Origin: G963664585 sp963664585
GTDB taxonomy: Bacteria > Bacillota > Clostridia > Oscillospirales > Ruminococcaceae
DNA: 64,000 nucleotides
Direction: 5' to 3'
Assembly: GCA_963664585.2 (NCBI GenBank)
Contig: CAXXEO010000009.1
Span: 142,672 to 206,671 of the forward strand
The position numbers and the translations under genes are program-made. How positions within the stretch are numbered: the stretch's first letter is position 1; every line of letters begins with the position of its first letter. Below the pieces are notes generated by a model that had not been told where the DNA came from, made no database searches, and saw only the letters and a list, made by a program, of their open reading frames with translations. This document shows positions 24,125 to 32,741 of this stretch, in pieces.

Positions 24125-24958
24125 TCACATCTCCATAATAGTCGTGCCGAGCTTTTGGCCCAACAGCAGGCTGTTGATAATCGAGTGCGGCTTTCTTCCG
24201 TCCAGAATGACGGCTTTTTTCACACCACCCTTGACTGTTGTCGTGCAGCAGTCAATTTTTGGAATCATCCCTCCGTCAATGAGTCCTTGTGCACTGTATT
24301 TTTCCAAATCGGAAAGGGTAGCCTCGCCAATGAGGGTAGAGTCATCCTTCTTATCCAGAAGCAATCCTGCAATATCGGTCATCATCAGAAGGACCTCGGC
24401 GCCAACCGCTACAGCGACTGCTGCCGCTGCCGTATCGGCATTGATGTTGTATATAGTGCCTTTGCCGTCATCAGCAATGCTGGAGATGACCGGAATGCAT
24501 CCCGTATTCATCACTGTGTCCAGAATGCCGGTGTCGACCGCAACAATCTCACCAACTAAACCTAGATCCACGCCTGACTCAAGCTTTTTTGCTATCATCA
24601 TGCCACCGTCAATGCCACACAGTCCAACAGCCTTGCAGCCTTGACTTCCCAGCAGCGATACGAGCTGTTTATTCAGCTTGCCGCCGAGCACCATCAGAGC
24701 GGCGTCCATCGTCTCTTCGTCAGTATAGCGCAGGCCATTGACAAACTTACTCTCTTTACCCATCTTTTTGAGCAAATCAGTCAGCTCCGGACCGCCGCCG
24801 TGCACCAAGACAACATTGATGCCCAAGTCCTTGAGAGCGATAATATCCTGCATCACCATCTTTTTTAAATCGGGGCAGGTCATTGCGTTGCCGCCATATT
24901 TGACAACAACCGTCTTTCCAACATACTGCTTTGCGTTTTCTTTTATCAACTGTTCCAT
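24125..24958 (-). CDS. argB: Acetylglutamate kinase ArgB
   Basis: A 277-residue kinase that phosphorylates N-acetylglutamate. It shows the amino-acid-kinase signature VVVKYGGNAM, VLVHGGGPELTDLLKKMG, and the C-terminal VILDGRKPHSIINSLL. No N-terminal helix of the hexameric, arginine-sensitive type is obvious beyond a short segment, so feedback control cannot be judged. AGGAGG precedes the ATG. The gene begins 11 bases after argJ and its end abuts argD, fitting one transcript. Confidence 0.96.
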   Translation of the reverse strand: MEQLIKENAKQYVGKTVVVKYGGNAMTCPDLKKMVMQDIIALKDLGINVVLVHGGGPELTDLLKKMGKESKFVNGLRYTDEETMDAALMVLGGKLNKQLVSLLGSQGCKAVGLCGIDGGMMIAKKLESGVDLGLVGEIVAVDTGILDTVMNTGCIPVISSIADDGKGTIYNINADTAAAAVAVAVGAEVLLMMTDIAGLLLDKKDDSTLIGEATLSDLEKYSAQGLIDGGMIPKIDCCTTTVKGGVKKAVILDGRKPHSIINSLLLGQKLGTTIMEM

Positions 24959-24969
24959 TCTTTATCCTC

Positions 24970-26187
24970 CTAAGTGCGATAATCGCCATTAATTTTTACA
25001 TAGTCATAGGTGAGATCGCAGCCCCAGGCCATCGCGCTTGCAGTGCCGCATTTTAAATCTATGGATATAATGATCTCTTTTTGTGAAAGGATTTCCTTTG
25101 CTTTTTCTTCGCTGAAATTTACTCCCTGTGCGTTTTGACAAACTTGAATTTCTCCTGCTGATGACTTGAGAAAAACATCAGAATTTGATATATCAAATTC
25201 TGCGTCCGCATAACCCATTGCGCAAAGAACTCTTCCCCAGTTGGCGTCCTCACCGAACATTGCCGTCTTGACCAGACTGGAATTGATTACCGATTTCGAA
25301 ATCGTTCTTGCTGTTTGAACATCAGGTGCGCCTTTGAGCATACATTCGATGATTTTCGTGGCACCCTCACCGTCTTTTGCGATCAGCTTTGCTTGTGCGG
25401 CATTGATGATATGCAGTGCTGTTTGGAAGATGTCAAAATCTTTGCCTTCTTTGGTAATCGTATGATTGCCGGCCAGACCATTTGCCATAATAAAAACGGT
25501 GTCATTGGTAGAGGTATCGCCATCCACGCTGATCTGATTAAAGGTATCCTGCACATCGGCAGAAAGTGCCTTTTGAAGCATAGACGCGCTGATTGCCACA
25601 TCGGTGGTGATAAAGCACAGCATTGTTGCCATGTTGGGATTAATCATACCTGAACCCTTAGCGATGGAACCGATGTGGCACATTTTACCACCAATTTCAA
25701 ACTCAATTGCGAGTTCCTTTTTCACGGTGTCGGTTGTCATGATCGCAAGGGCTGCCAGATCGCTGCCGTCATACGACAGAGACTGTACCGCTTCCGGTAC
25801 GCCCTTTTCAAAAGGCTCGATCGTCATCGGTACGCCGATAACCCCTGTCGAAGCAACCATGACGTCAGTCGTTACGATCCCCAATTGCTTGGCAACTAAC
25901 TCACAGGTCTGCTCAGCCAGCTCAACACCGCCCGTATTGCATGTATTGGCATTTCCACTGTTGCAGATCATTACTTGGGCTGTTCCGTTTTCGAGGTGCT
26001 TTTGCATCACAAAAATGGGTGCGCCTTTAATCTTATTTTGGGTGAATACCGCTGCCGCACTGCATACGGTATCGCTGACAATCAGCGCTAAATCACTTTT
26101 TGAACGATTCTTGCGAATTCCGCAGTATACACCCGAGGCGCGAAAGCCTTTAGGTGCGCATACGCCATTATTAATCATCTGCATCAT
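24970..26187 (-). CDS. argJ: Ornithine acetyltransferase ArgJ
   Basis: A 405-residue enzyme that moves the acetyl group from acetylornithine to glutamate, closing the acetyl cycle; bifunctional members also use acetyl-CoA. The self-cleavage site is visible in KGSGMINPNMATML, where Thr becomes the nucleophile of the beta chain. Other landmarks are VMICNSGNANTCNTGG, VMVASTGVIGVPM and GEDANWGRVLCAMGY. With no argA or argE nearby, ArgJ accounts for acetyl recycling. Mono- versus bifunctional activity is not decidable here. Confidence 0.96.
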   Translation of the reverse strand: MMQMINNGVCAPKGFRASGVYCGIRKNRSKSDLALIVSDTVCSAAAVFTQNKIKGAPIFVMQKHLENGTAQVMICNSGNANTCNTGGVELAEQTCELVAKQLGIVTTDVMVASTGVIGVPMTIEPFEKGVPEAVQSLSYDGSDLAALAIMTTDTVKKELAIEFEIGGKMCHIGSIAKGSGMINPNMATMLCFITTDVAISASMLQKALSADVQDTFNQISVDGDTSTNDTVFIMANGLAGNHTITKEGKDFDIFQTALHIINAAQAKLIAKDGEGATKIIECMLKGAPDVQTARTISKSVINSSLVKTAMFGEDANWGRVLCAMGYADAEFDISNSDVFLKSSAGEIQVCQNAQGVNFSEEKAKEILSQKEIIISIDLKCGTASAMAWGCDLTYDYVKINGDYRT

Positions 26188-26198
26188 TTTTTACACTC

Positions 26199-27131
26199 CT
26201 ATATTAAACCGATAGTTTCATCCAATCCAAGCATGATATTCATGCACTGCACCGCAGCTCCGGAGGCTCCCTTGCCTAAATTGTCAAAACGGGTTGCCAC
26301 ATTAATAATTTCATCATTTCCGCTTACGAAGATTTGAAGCACATTGCTTCCCGCAAGCGTGTTAGATGCCAAAAAGCCACTTTCTGGTTCGCCATCCGGC
26401 ATTATCTCGATAAAAGGCTGTTTCGCGTAATGTGAGCTGTAAAGGTCACGAAGCGCTTCTGGTGTCACTTTCTTGCTTAGCAGCTTTGTGTGAATGGGTA
26501 TGGTCACTACCATCCCCTGGGGAAAATCGGCTACGATCGGATTGAAAGCGGGTTTGTTTTGAAGCGAACAGACGGACATGATTTCCGGGATATGTTTATG
26601 GGACTGAGACAGAGCATATTGTCTGGGACTGTTAAACTCTGTATGACGATCGCTGTCCTCGTACTGGGCAATCATTTTTTTACCACCACCGCTATATCCT
26701 GTAATTGAATTGATACAGAAAGGATAATCTGGTGTAGCTATACCGTGAGCAATCATTGGATACAGAATCGCGATCGCACCGCTGGCGTGGCAGCCGGGAA
26801 CGGCTACACGGTTGGAGGAAACAATCATTTGCCGATGTTTCTGTGACAGCTCCGGGAAACCATAGGCAAATTCAGTGTTGGTGCGGTGTGCGGTAGAGGT
26901 ATCAAGAAGCTTGACTTGTTTATGTACCAGACCGGCAATTTCTTTTGAGGCTGCATCAGGCAGACACAAAAAACCAATATCACAGGAATTGAGCATTTCA
27001 ACCCTTGCCGCGAGGTCTTTTCTTTTGTCTGGATCTATTTTGAGTAAAACAATATCTTCACGATTCGAAAATCTCTCGTTTATCAGAAGTCCTGTAGTTC
27101 CCTCATTACCATCTATGAATATTTTATGCAT
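26199..27131 (-). CDS. argC: N-acetyl-gamma-glutamyl-phosphate reductase ArgC
   Basis: A 310-residue NADPH-dependent reductase of the short ArgC type (about 310 residues, type 2 like that of E. coli PF01118 relatives). It begins KIFIDGNEGTTGLLINERF, has the catalytic Cys in VAVPGCHASGAIAILYP and the substrate segment ITGYSGGGKKMIAQYE. It is the first gene of the arginine operon; a GGAGG site lies upstream. The long AT-rich leader region (27132-27300) holds a promoter and TGAAT/ATTCA half-sites that may serve ArgR. Confidence 0.95.
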   Translation of the reverse strand: MHKIFIDGNEGTTGLLINERFSNREDIVLLKIDPDKRKDLAARVEMLNSCDIGFLCLPDAASKEIAGLVHKQVKLLDTSTAHRTNTEFAYGFPELSQKHRQMIVSSNRVAVPGCHASGAIAILYPMIAHGIATPDYPFCINSITGYSGGGKKMIAQYEDSDRHTEFNSPRQYALSQSHKHIPEIMSVCSLQNKPAFNPIVADFPQGMVVTIPIHTKLLSKKVTPEALRDLYSSHYAKQPFIEIMPDGEPESGFLASNTLAGSNVLQIFVSGNDEIINVATRFDNLGKGASGAAVQCMNIMLGLDETIGLI

Positions 27132-27157
27132 ATGCGCGCCTCCGATATAAGTAATAT

Positions 27158-27195
27158 TTATTCATTAAATATACACTATATTCTGAATAAGTCAA
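27158..27195 (-). promoter_or_regulatory. argC promoter with possible ArgR half-sites
   Basis: On the minus strand, -35 TTGACT (27190-27195) and -10 TATATT (27168-27173) with a 16-base spacer. TTATTCA (27158-27164) and TGAATAA (27184-27190) flank the -10 region and match ArgR half-site content, though in outward orientation rather than the classic inward palindrome. The remaining gap to 27618 is AT-rich with no gene seen. Confidence 0.45.
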
Positions 27196-27618
27196 GAAAA
27201 ATATTTAATTATGTAAATATATCGTTTATATATACATTAATTGCATCAGATACATATTGAGAATTGTAATAAATATAAACAATTACGCATTAAATAAAGT
27301 ATATTTATACTGGACGCGAAAACAAACAATTCTTTCATTTTCATATCCAGATCAATGACTCCTTACTATTTTAAAGATAAAAGAGCGTTTATTAGTTCTC
27401 TATTCTACGTCGTAAGCGGGGAAAAGAGAACTTATAGCAATTTGCAGCATTTGGTCGCTTGAAATATCCTACAGAACAAGTATAATAGAAGTTAAAATAT
27501 CATGGTGACGGGTGCAATGATATTAACCCATATCATCAAAAATGCACATCTTAACACTTCAATATAAGTCATAAAGTAAAACAAGTATACAGATTTTTAT
27601 AAAGGGCGTGAAGCGTTG

Positions 27619-29055
27619 ATGAGCAAACAGAAGAGCCAAGATATTTTGTCTATGGATGAGCGGAAATTGTCCATCCTTGTGTTTGCTTTGTTTTTTTCAT
27701 GGCTGTTGGCCTTTCCTTTTGAGGGGCAGGTTTTATATGCTCTTGCTGACAAATGGGGTGTAGAAGTCAGTCAAATGATCTTTGGGTCGATCACAGCCCA
27801 CTTTTTGGGCTTGTTTAGCTGTGGTTATTTGATTAAGACCATGAAAGCGGCAAAATGGTTGATGCAGTTTTCTATTCTGTTTTGCATCACAGGCTGCTTC
27901 GTGTTCTTTTTTGCCCCTTCAGTTCTTTGGTATATATTTCTGCTGTCAAGCTCCTTTCTGGCGGGAACTTGCGTGGCAGCATGGGGTTATTATCTCAAAA
28001 GCGCCACCCCGCCAAATGAACGAATTAAAACGACTGCAGACGGATTGATTTATTCTAACATCTTGATGATACTGATGAATATGATGGCTATACATTTATC
28101 CCCTTATGTCGGTTTAGCCTTTTCGATCCTGTTGCTTGGCGGCGCTTTTTGGGGGGCATCCAGATTGCCTGACGACAGTTACACACAGACACCAATGTGC
28201 ATATCACAAACGGTGAAAATTGTAAGTCCCATGAAGCCGCTCGCTTTTTTGTGCTTATTTATCGTAGTAATCACTATTAATTCAGGACTTATGTATCAGG
28301 TGGTCAACCCGGCGTTTGCCCACCACGAGTGGCTGGTGAGCTGGTATTGGGCGGTGCCCTATATCATAACACTGTATATTGTGAAAAACCTTCCTAAAAA
28401 GACAAACCGGACATACATACTCTATGTTGCCATCGCTATGATTGGGTTATCTTTTATTGCCTTTATGACCATGGATCGGTCGGCAGCAAGCTATCTGGCG
28501 GTCGATACACTGATGCTGGGGGCCTGTGGCGTATACGATCTCTTCTGGTGGAGTATTTTGGGGGAAATGCTGGACTTGGATAAAAATCCGGCTAAGATCC
28601 TCGGTATCGGACTTTCTGCCAATGTGTTGGGTGTGCTACTGGGTGGCCTTCTTGGTTCTGTAATTGCTGCCACCGATGCCAGAGGCTACAATTCATCGGT
28701 GTTGGCGCTTGCGATTGTGTTTATCACGATTATCATTCTTCCATTGCTTCACAGTCAGCTTTCGAAGCTGCTGAAAAATCACACATTTCTTGTTGCGATG
28801 TCAGAAATGCTGCCAGCTGAACGTAATCAAAAAATCGGCAGCTTCACAGTCTTAGCGCAACTCACAGAGCGTGAAAGCGAAATAGCATCTCTTCTTTTAA
28901 AGGGGAGAACCTATAAGATGATAGCTGGAGAACTGTTTCTGAGCGAAAATACTGTTAAAACACATATTCGTAATATTTATGCAAAATACAACATTCAAAG
29001 TAAGACAGAACTGATTCATCTGCTGATGGAAACCGAACATTCCTCATCGAGATAA
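27619..29055 (+). CDS. MFS-like 12-TM membrane regulator with LuxR HTH
   Basis: A 478-residue one-component regulator. About twelve hydrophobic segments fill residues 15-390 (for example LSILVFALFFSWLLAFPF, WYIFLLSSSFLAGT, VLALAIVFITIIILPLL), resembling a major facilitator. The C-terminal domain (about 415-470) is a LuxR HTH: LTERESEIASLLLKGRTYKM, then ENTVKTHIRNIYAKYNIQSK. Such fusions are common in Clostridia and Coriobacteriia, where they are thought to sense a small molecule through the membrane part and act on nearby genes. ATG 27619 has AAAGGG upstream. No transporter or enzyme clearly linked to it adjoins, so the ligand is unknown. Confidence 0.88.
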   Translation: MSKQKSQDILSMDERKLSILVFALFFSWLLAFPFEGQVLYALADKWGVEVSQMIFGSITAHFLGLFSCGYLIKTMKAAKWLMQFSILFCITGCFVFFFAPSVLWYIFLLSSSFLAGTCVAAWGYYLKSATPPNERIKTTADGLIYSNILMILMNMMAIHLSPYVGLAFSILLLGGAFWGASRLPDDSYTQTPMCISQTVKIVSPMKPLAFLCLFIVVITINSGLMYQVVNPAFAHHEWLVSWYWAVPYIITLYIVKNLPKKTNRTYILYVAIAMIGLSFIAFMTMDRSAASYLAVDTLMLGACGVYDLFWWSILGEMLDLDKNPAKILGIGLSANVLGVLLGGLLGSVIAATDARGYNSSVLALAIVFITIIILPLLHSQLSKLLKNHTFLVAMSEMLPAERNQKIGSFTVLAQLTERESEIASLLLKGRTYKMIAGELFLSENTVKTHIRNIYAKYNIQSKTELIHLLMETEHSSSR

Positions 29056-29080
29056 GTAAGATAATAGAATAAAATGCGTC

Positions 29081-29114
29081 AAGCCCCTCACCCGAAAAAG
29101 GTGAGGGGCTTTTC
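29081..29114 (+). terminator. Terminator after the MFS-LuxR gene
   Basis: A 12-bp perfect stem AAGCCCCTCACC/GGTGAGGGGCTT with a 7-base loop, followed by TTTT. Confidence 0.9.
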
Positions 29115-29168
29115 AGATAATTCACCTGATATGGGTGACGACTTTTTGGGGCGTATCTTCTAAAATGA

Positions 29169-29274
29169 TATAGTTGATTAACTTGAAAACAAGCTTGTGA
29201 TTTCTTCCCCTGCCGAAGGCGAGGGAAGAAAATGACGTTTTAACTATAGCCAGTTTTTAAGTTAATTGGCTATA
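29169..29274 (+). repeat. Intergenic palindromic repeat, copy 1
   Basis: A 106-bp element: TATAG...CTATA ends, 22-bp imperfect terminal inverted repeats, and a central hairpin TTCTTCCCC...GGGAAGAA with a GAA loop. The central stem of this copy has a C-A mismatch (GGCGAGGG on the 3' arm). It lies between the terminator at 29081 and a small membrane-protein gene. Confidence 0.85.
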
Positions 29275-29308
29275 AAAGAAGAATCCTGTGAAAAAGGAGG
29301 GAAGAGTT

Positions 29309-29824
29309 TTGCAAACGATCCGAAGAAGACTTTTTCTTTTTGCCGCCATAAGTACTGTGGGAATGGCAGCCTTTTTCTGGTGTTTTTTACAAAAGCGTTT
29401 GGTGCTCCTATGGACGCCGGCTATACTAGGCATCCTTTCATTAGGGGCTCTGATGTGGGAATACAGAAAATACAAAACGGCGATTTTAATTAAAGAAAAT
29501 AAAATCATGCATATACAAACGGCAACAATTGAAGAGGCCACTACGGAGGGAGCCACAAAAGTGCTTACATCTGGTGGTATCGAAGTGTATATTTCCTGCT
29601 TCGGAATTCTTCTGGATACGAAGGTGATTAGGTTCAATATGGATGGTATTCATCTTACGAGCGTTGAAATCGGGCATGAGTCCATCAACCTGTCCTATGG
29701 CAGAGAAAAAAAATCACAAACGGTATGTATTCTTCACGGCGCAGTCGGCAGCGAGGAACTTGAAAATTTAATGAAGAGGTTTCGCTATGAGACAGGGATC
29801 GTGCCGGCTCTTAAAGATGAATAG
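29309..29824 (+). CDS. Small membrane protein of unknown function
   Basis: A 171-residue protein with two close hydrophobic segments near the N-terminus (about 8-25 and 32-50: LFLFAAISTVGMAAFFW, LWTPAILGILSLGALMW) and a soluble C-terminal domain of mixed strands. No named family recognised. TTG 29309 is the likely start, 8 bases after AGGAGGG; the GTG at 29288 would put that site inside the gene. It follows repeat copy 1 by 35 bases and may be expressed from a promoter within or just after it. Confidence 0.6.
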   Translation: MQTIRRRLFLFAAISTVGMAAFFWCFLQKRLVLLWTPAILGILSLGALMWEYRKYKTAILIKENKIMHIQTATIEEATTEGATKVLTSGGIEVYISCFGILLDTKVIRFNMDGIHLTSVEIGHESINLSYGREKKSQTVCILHGAVGSEELENLMKRFRYETGIVPALKDE

Positions 29825-29984
29825 GAAGTAGTCTTTGTTTTAATATCAAAGTCTGCTTTCAAAAGTGAAATCACTAATATCATCAATTTCGATTGTGAAT
29901 TCACCTTCGTGATTATGTTTTTTAGTTATTCTAGTACCTTGTAATATCTAAATCTTATATGATAATGGGTTAATGTTTTTGTAT

Positions 29985-30009
29985 ATTTCCCCGCCGAAGG
30001 CGGGGAAAT
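29985..30009 (+). repeat. Hairpin related to the intergenic repeat core
   Basis: ATTTCCCCGCC-GAA-GGCGGGGAAAT is a perfect 11-bp stem with the same GCC-GAA-GGC tip as the 106-bp repeats; CAGCCAATTGAAG (from 30020) resembles their right end. It looks like a shortened or decayed member, placed just upstream of the next gene. The rest of 29825-30041 is empty. Confidence 0.5.
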
Positions 30010-30041
30010 CTTAACCTTACAGCCAATTGAAGGGAGAAAAT

Positions 30042-30494
30042 ATGCCAAAGAAAAAAAACGTAGACTGGATCATGCAAATCCTTCTTACGCTGTTGGGTGT
30101 GGGATTTATTCTAAGGGGTATTTTTTTGTTGCTGCTTGCGGTCGCAGGTGAGCAGGAGTTTGCTTTGATTACGGACATCAGACGGCAGGGGGGCCGGCAC
30201 AACGGTACTTACCCAAACCAATATACCTATATCATAAGCTACTGTTTTACTTTGCCGGACGGCAAAAATGTGGACGCGTTTTCGACAAAAATTGGCAATG
30301 CGGTTTATATAAAAGCAAACGGGAGGTCAACCATTCCGGTGAGATATTTTTCGTTTTTTCCTGAACTCTGTGCGCTAGAAGAGGATACAAAACCGGGTAT
30401 AGGCCAACTTTTATATATTGGCGTTGGTTGTTTTCTGATTAAAGTGATGAATGCAGGAAAAAAAAGACACAGCAGAAAAGTGTCATCAGAATAA
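30042..30494 (+). CDS. DUF3592-like membrane protein
   Basis: A 150-residue protein with one clear N-terminal membrane segment (about 8-36, ILLTLLGVGFILRGIFLLL) and a second weaker one near the C-terminus (LLYIGVGCFLIKVM). Between them is a beta-rich domain with ALITDIRRQ, YIISYCFTLPDGKNVDAFS and VRYFSFFPELCALEED, close to the pattern of DUF3592 proteins. AGGGAG precedes ATG 30042. Function is unknown; the neighbours are also small envelope proteins. No gene seen in 30495-30751. Confidence 0.6.
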   Translation: MPKKKNVDWIMQILLTLLGVGFILRGIFLLLLAVAGEQEFALITDIRRQGGRHNGTYPNQYTYIISYCFTLPDGKNVDAFSTKIGNAVYIKANGRSTIPVRYFSFFPELCALEEDTKPGIGQLLYIGVGCFLIKVMNAGKKRHSRKVSSE

Positions 30495-30751
30495 ATGCCG
30501 TATAATGACGGATAAAAGCGTGCCATTTTAATGCACTAAAAGTTTTAACAGGTAGGCTTTTGAAGATTGACTATATGGTTCGCAAAATAGATGATTACAG
30601 TATAAAGCGAGTCATTCACTCAATAAGCAACAAAACGTTGGCCATGATATGTAATTTTTAGTCAGTGACAGGCATTAAATCGCAGCCTCATTCAGAAGAT
30701 GCACTTTAATCCGGGTTAAACAAAAATTTTATATGGAGGAAGTGATTTTTC

Positions 30752-31663
30752 ATGTTTTGCAAGTATTGCGGCCAGAAGCTTAATGAAGAGACCTCTATAT
30801 GCCCTTCCTGCGGCGCGAATCGTCTTGGGTCGGAGGCATCACCCCCCCAACCGTTGAAGGCTTCGGCTACGGGACAGTCAAATGAGTCACAAAGCCATGC
30901 GCCACAGCCCCCCCTTAAAAAAGCGAAAATTAAAAAGAAGTCCGGCTTGCTGACTGCGTTACTAATCATTATATCGATTGCAAGCGTCGCTGCATTGTCA
31001 GCTTATTTTCTTGTACCGGGCTTATTAAGACCGAACGATCTGGGCATAAAGTCCTCGGCTGAATCCTATCAAAGTGCTGTAAAGAAGATGAATCTCACTA
31101 AGGACAAAGCACCGACCATAGGATCTGCCACCGATTACAAGGTTGCATATGGCAAGTCACAACAGGTGCAAACATCTCTTAGCAGCGAGGAAATCACTTC
31201 ATTTTTGAGTGAAAATCGTCCGGATTATTACGCCCTCAAAAATGTTCAGGTCCGTATTAACCCCGACAATACGGTGGAAGCGTCTGCAACGCTGGACACT
31301 TCCTATCTGTTCGACGTAATCCTTGGAGGGCAATACAACGAGGAAGATGCCAAAAGGGCACTGCCAATGCTGGGACTTTTGCCGGATCATGTCAATGTTT
31401 ACTGTATGCTTGATGGCAGTATACAGGAAAATAAAACGAAGGATTTGACACTGGAAAAGGTAAGCGTTATGGGCATACCCGTACCAAATAGCATTTTAGG
31501 TTCACAGGATGCAAGTGCTTTTGTGATAAGCACAACAAATGCTTATTTGAAAACCACTACTGCTAAATCAGGGGCAAACTATGACCTTTTACAGGTCAGC
31601 AACGGTGAACTTCAATTGAAGGGCAAAATCCCATCCGCAATCTCCCGGATTGCGGTGAAGTAG
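30752..31663 (+). CDS. Zinc-ribbon membrane protein
   Basis: A 303-residue protein starting with a zinc ribbon, CKYCGQKL and CPSCGANR (Cys3, Cys6, Cys19, Cys22), then a Pro/Gln-rich linker, a membrane segment (about 67-90, LLTALLIIISIASVAALSAY) and an extracytoplasmic domain of about 210 residues with repeated Ser/Thr-rich strands. Proteins of this architecture are common in Firmicutes and are often annotated only as zinc-ribbon domain-containing. GGAGG lies 9-10 bases upstream. The next gene starts 4 bases after its stop, so they are co-transcribed. Confidence 0.75.
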   Translation: MFCKYCGQKLNEETSICPSCGANRLGSEASPPQPLKASATGQSNESQSHAPQPPLKKAKIKKKSGLLTALLIIISIASVAALSAYFLVPGLLRPNDLGIKSSAESYQSAVKKMNLTKDKAPTIGSATDYKVAYGKSQQVQTSLSSEEITSFLSENRPDYYALKNVQVRINPDNTVEASATLDTSYLFDVILGGQYNEEDAKRALPMLGLLPDHVNVYCMLDGSIQENKTKDLTLEKVSVMGIPVPNSILGSQDASAFVISTTNAYLKTTTAKSGANYDLLQVSNGELQLKGKIPSAISRIAVK

Positions 31664-31666
31664 TCT

Positions 31667-32407
31667 ATGATTACCAATTTTGAACTATTCGGTTTTTGCC
31701 ATTTGGCCAGCCTGCTGGTTCCTGTGCTTCTGGGCGTCGGCTTTATCGCATATGGCTTATGCGTAAAATCAGATGCACAGTTAAGAAATCAACGCCTGTT
31801 TCTTGCTGCGCTGATTGTTTTGATTAGAGGTGCCCGCTACATGATGGACATCTATTATGGTGTTTTCGAGTGGACAGACCTGATTTCTTTACATATCTGC
31901 CATATAGATCTAATTTTACTTGTTGCCTGTCTAATCAGGCCCCGAAAATCTTTGTTCCAATATTGCTTTTTGATTGGAATTCCAACGGCGCTTTCTGTGG
32001 CGTTATTTCCTGGAACCCATCATCCCGCACCCGGAATGCCGAGGGCGGTCCTGTTTATTATGAGTCATATGATGCTTGTCATTGGAGCCGTTTATCTTGT
32101 GCTCGTACTGCATATGAAACCGACCTTCAAAGCCTGTGCTTCTCTTGCCTTCGTCGGCAGTCTGTGCCTTGTACCGGTTTATTGGGTCAACAGTGCTCTT
32201 CACACCAATTATCTTTACATTATGACAGCGCCGCCCGGTACGGTGATAGAGACGCTTGACAAGTTGTTTGGTTGGCCGGGATATGTTTTTGCTATTGATA
32301 TGCTGGCGGTGCTTCTGATGCTGGGAGCTCTTGGACTGGGGCAGCTTCTTTGGAAGATGGGTAAACCAAAAATAACGGCAGCCGTGACGCGTGATCGCCA
32401 TTCGTAG
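31667..32407 (+). CDS. YwaF-family (TIGR02206/TMEM164-like) integral membrane protein
   Basis: A 246-residue polytopic protein with about six to seven membrane helices. Family marks are the start FELFGFCHLASLL, the SLHICHIDLILL helix with its conserved His, and FIMSHMMLVIGAVYL. YwaF-like proteins are related to TMEM164 acyltransferases, so a lipid-linked activity is possible, but the bacterial role is not settled. The start is 4 bases after the previous stop. Confidence 0.8.
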   Translation: MITNFELFGFCHLASLLVPVLLGVGFIAYGLCVKSDAQLRNQRLFLAALIVLIRGARYMMDIYYGVFEWTDLISLHICHIDLILLVACLIRPRKSLFQYCFLIGIPTALSVALFPGTHHPAPGMPRAVLFIMSHMMLVIGAVYLVLVLHMKPTFKACASLAFVGSLCLVPVYWVNSALHTNYLYIMTAPPGTVIETLDKLFGWPGYVFAIDMLAVLLMLGALGLGQLLWKMGKPKITAAVTRDRHS

Positions 32408-32447
32408 AAAAAAGCCTCAAACTTTAGCATCCATAGAAAATTAATCC

Positions 32448-32484
32448 ATGTCTCTTTCTCTGCCTGCGGCAAGGGAAAGAGACA
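32448..32484 (+). terminator. Hairpin downstream of the YwaF gene
   Basis: ATGTCTCTTTC pairs with GGGAAAGAGACAT around TGCC-TGC-GGCA. There is no long T tract. Its A/T-C/G layout is similar to the cores of the dispersed repeats. The rest of 32485-32741 shows no gene. Confidence 0.5.
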
Positions 32485-32741
32485 TAATAATAATGCTTTA
32501 TATAGTCGACTTCGCCCATAGAATCTAGCCATCTGTCGACAATCCGTTCCTCGTTCTTGCAGGGTATATACTCAGATTTTATTCCGTTTCACAATATCAC
32601 ACCTATATCATTTGTGCAGTGTTTAAACACACGTGGAGCCAAAGTGGTGGTCTTCGGTCCCGATATAAAAAAATATATCAATTTTGTTAATGTAAGGTCA
32701 TCCGGATTTAATTAACCGAATGCATTTGCATACAATCAATA

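Noticed and set aside
23786..26215. Long plus-strand frames opposite argD, argB and argJ
   Set aside because: They are antisense shadows; the minus-strand genes have clear family motifs and ribosome binding sites.
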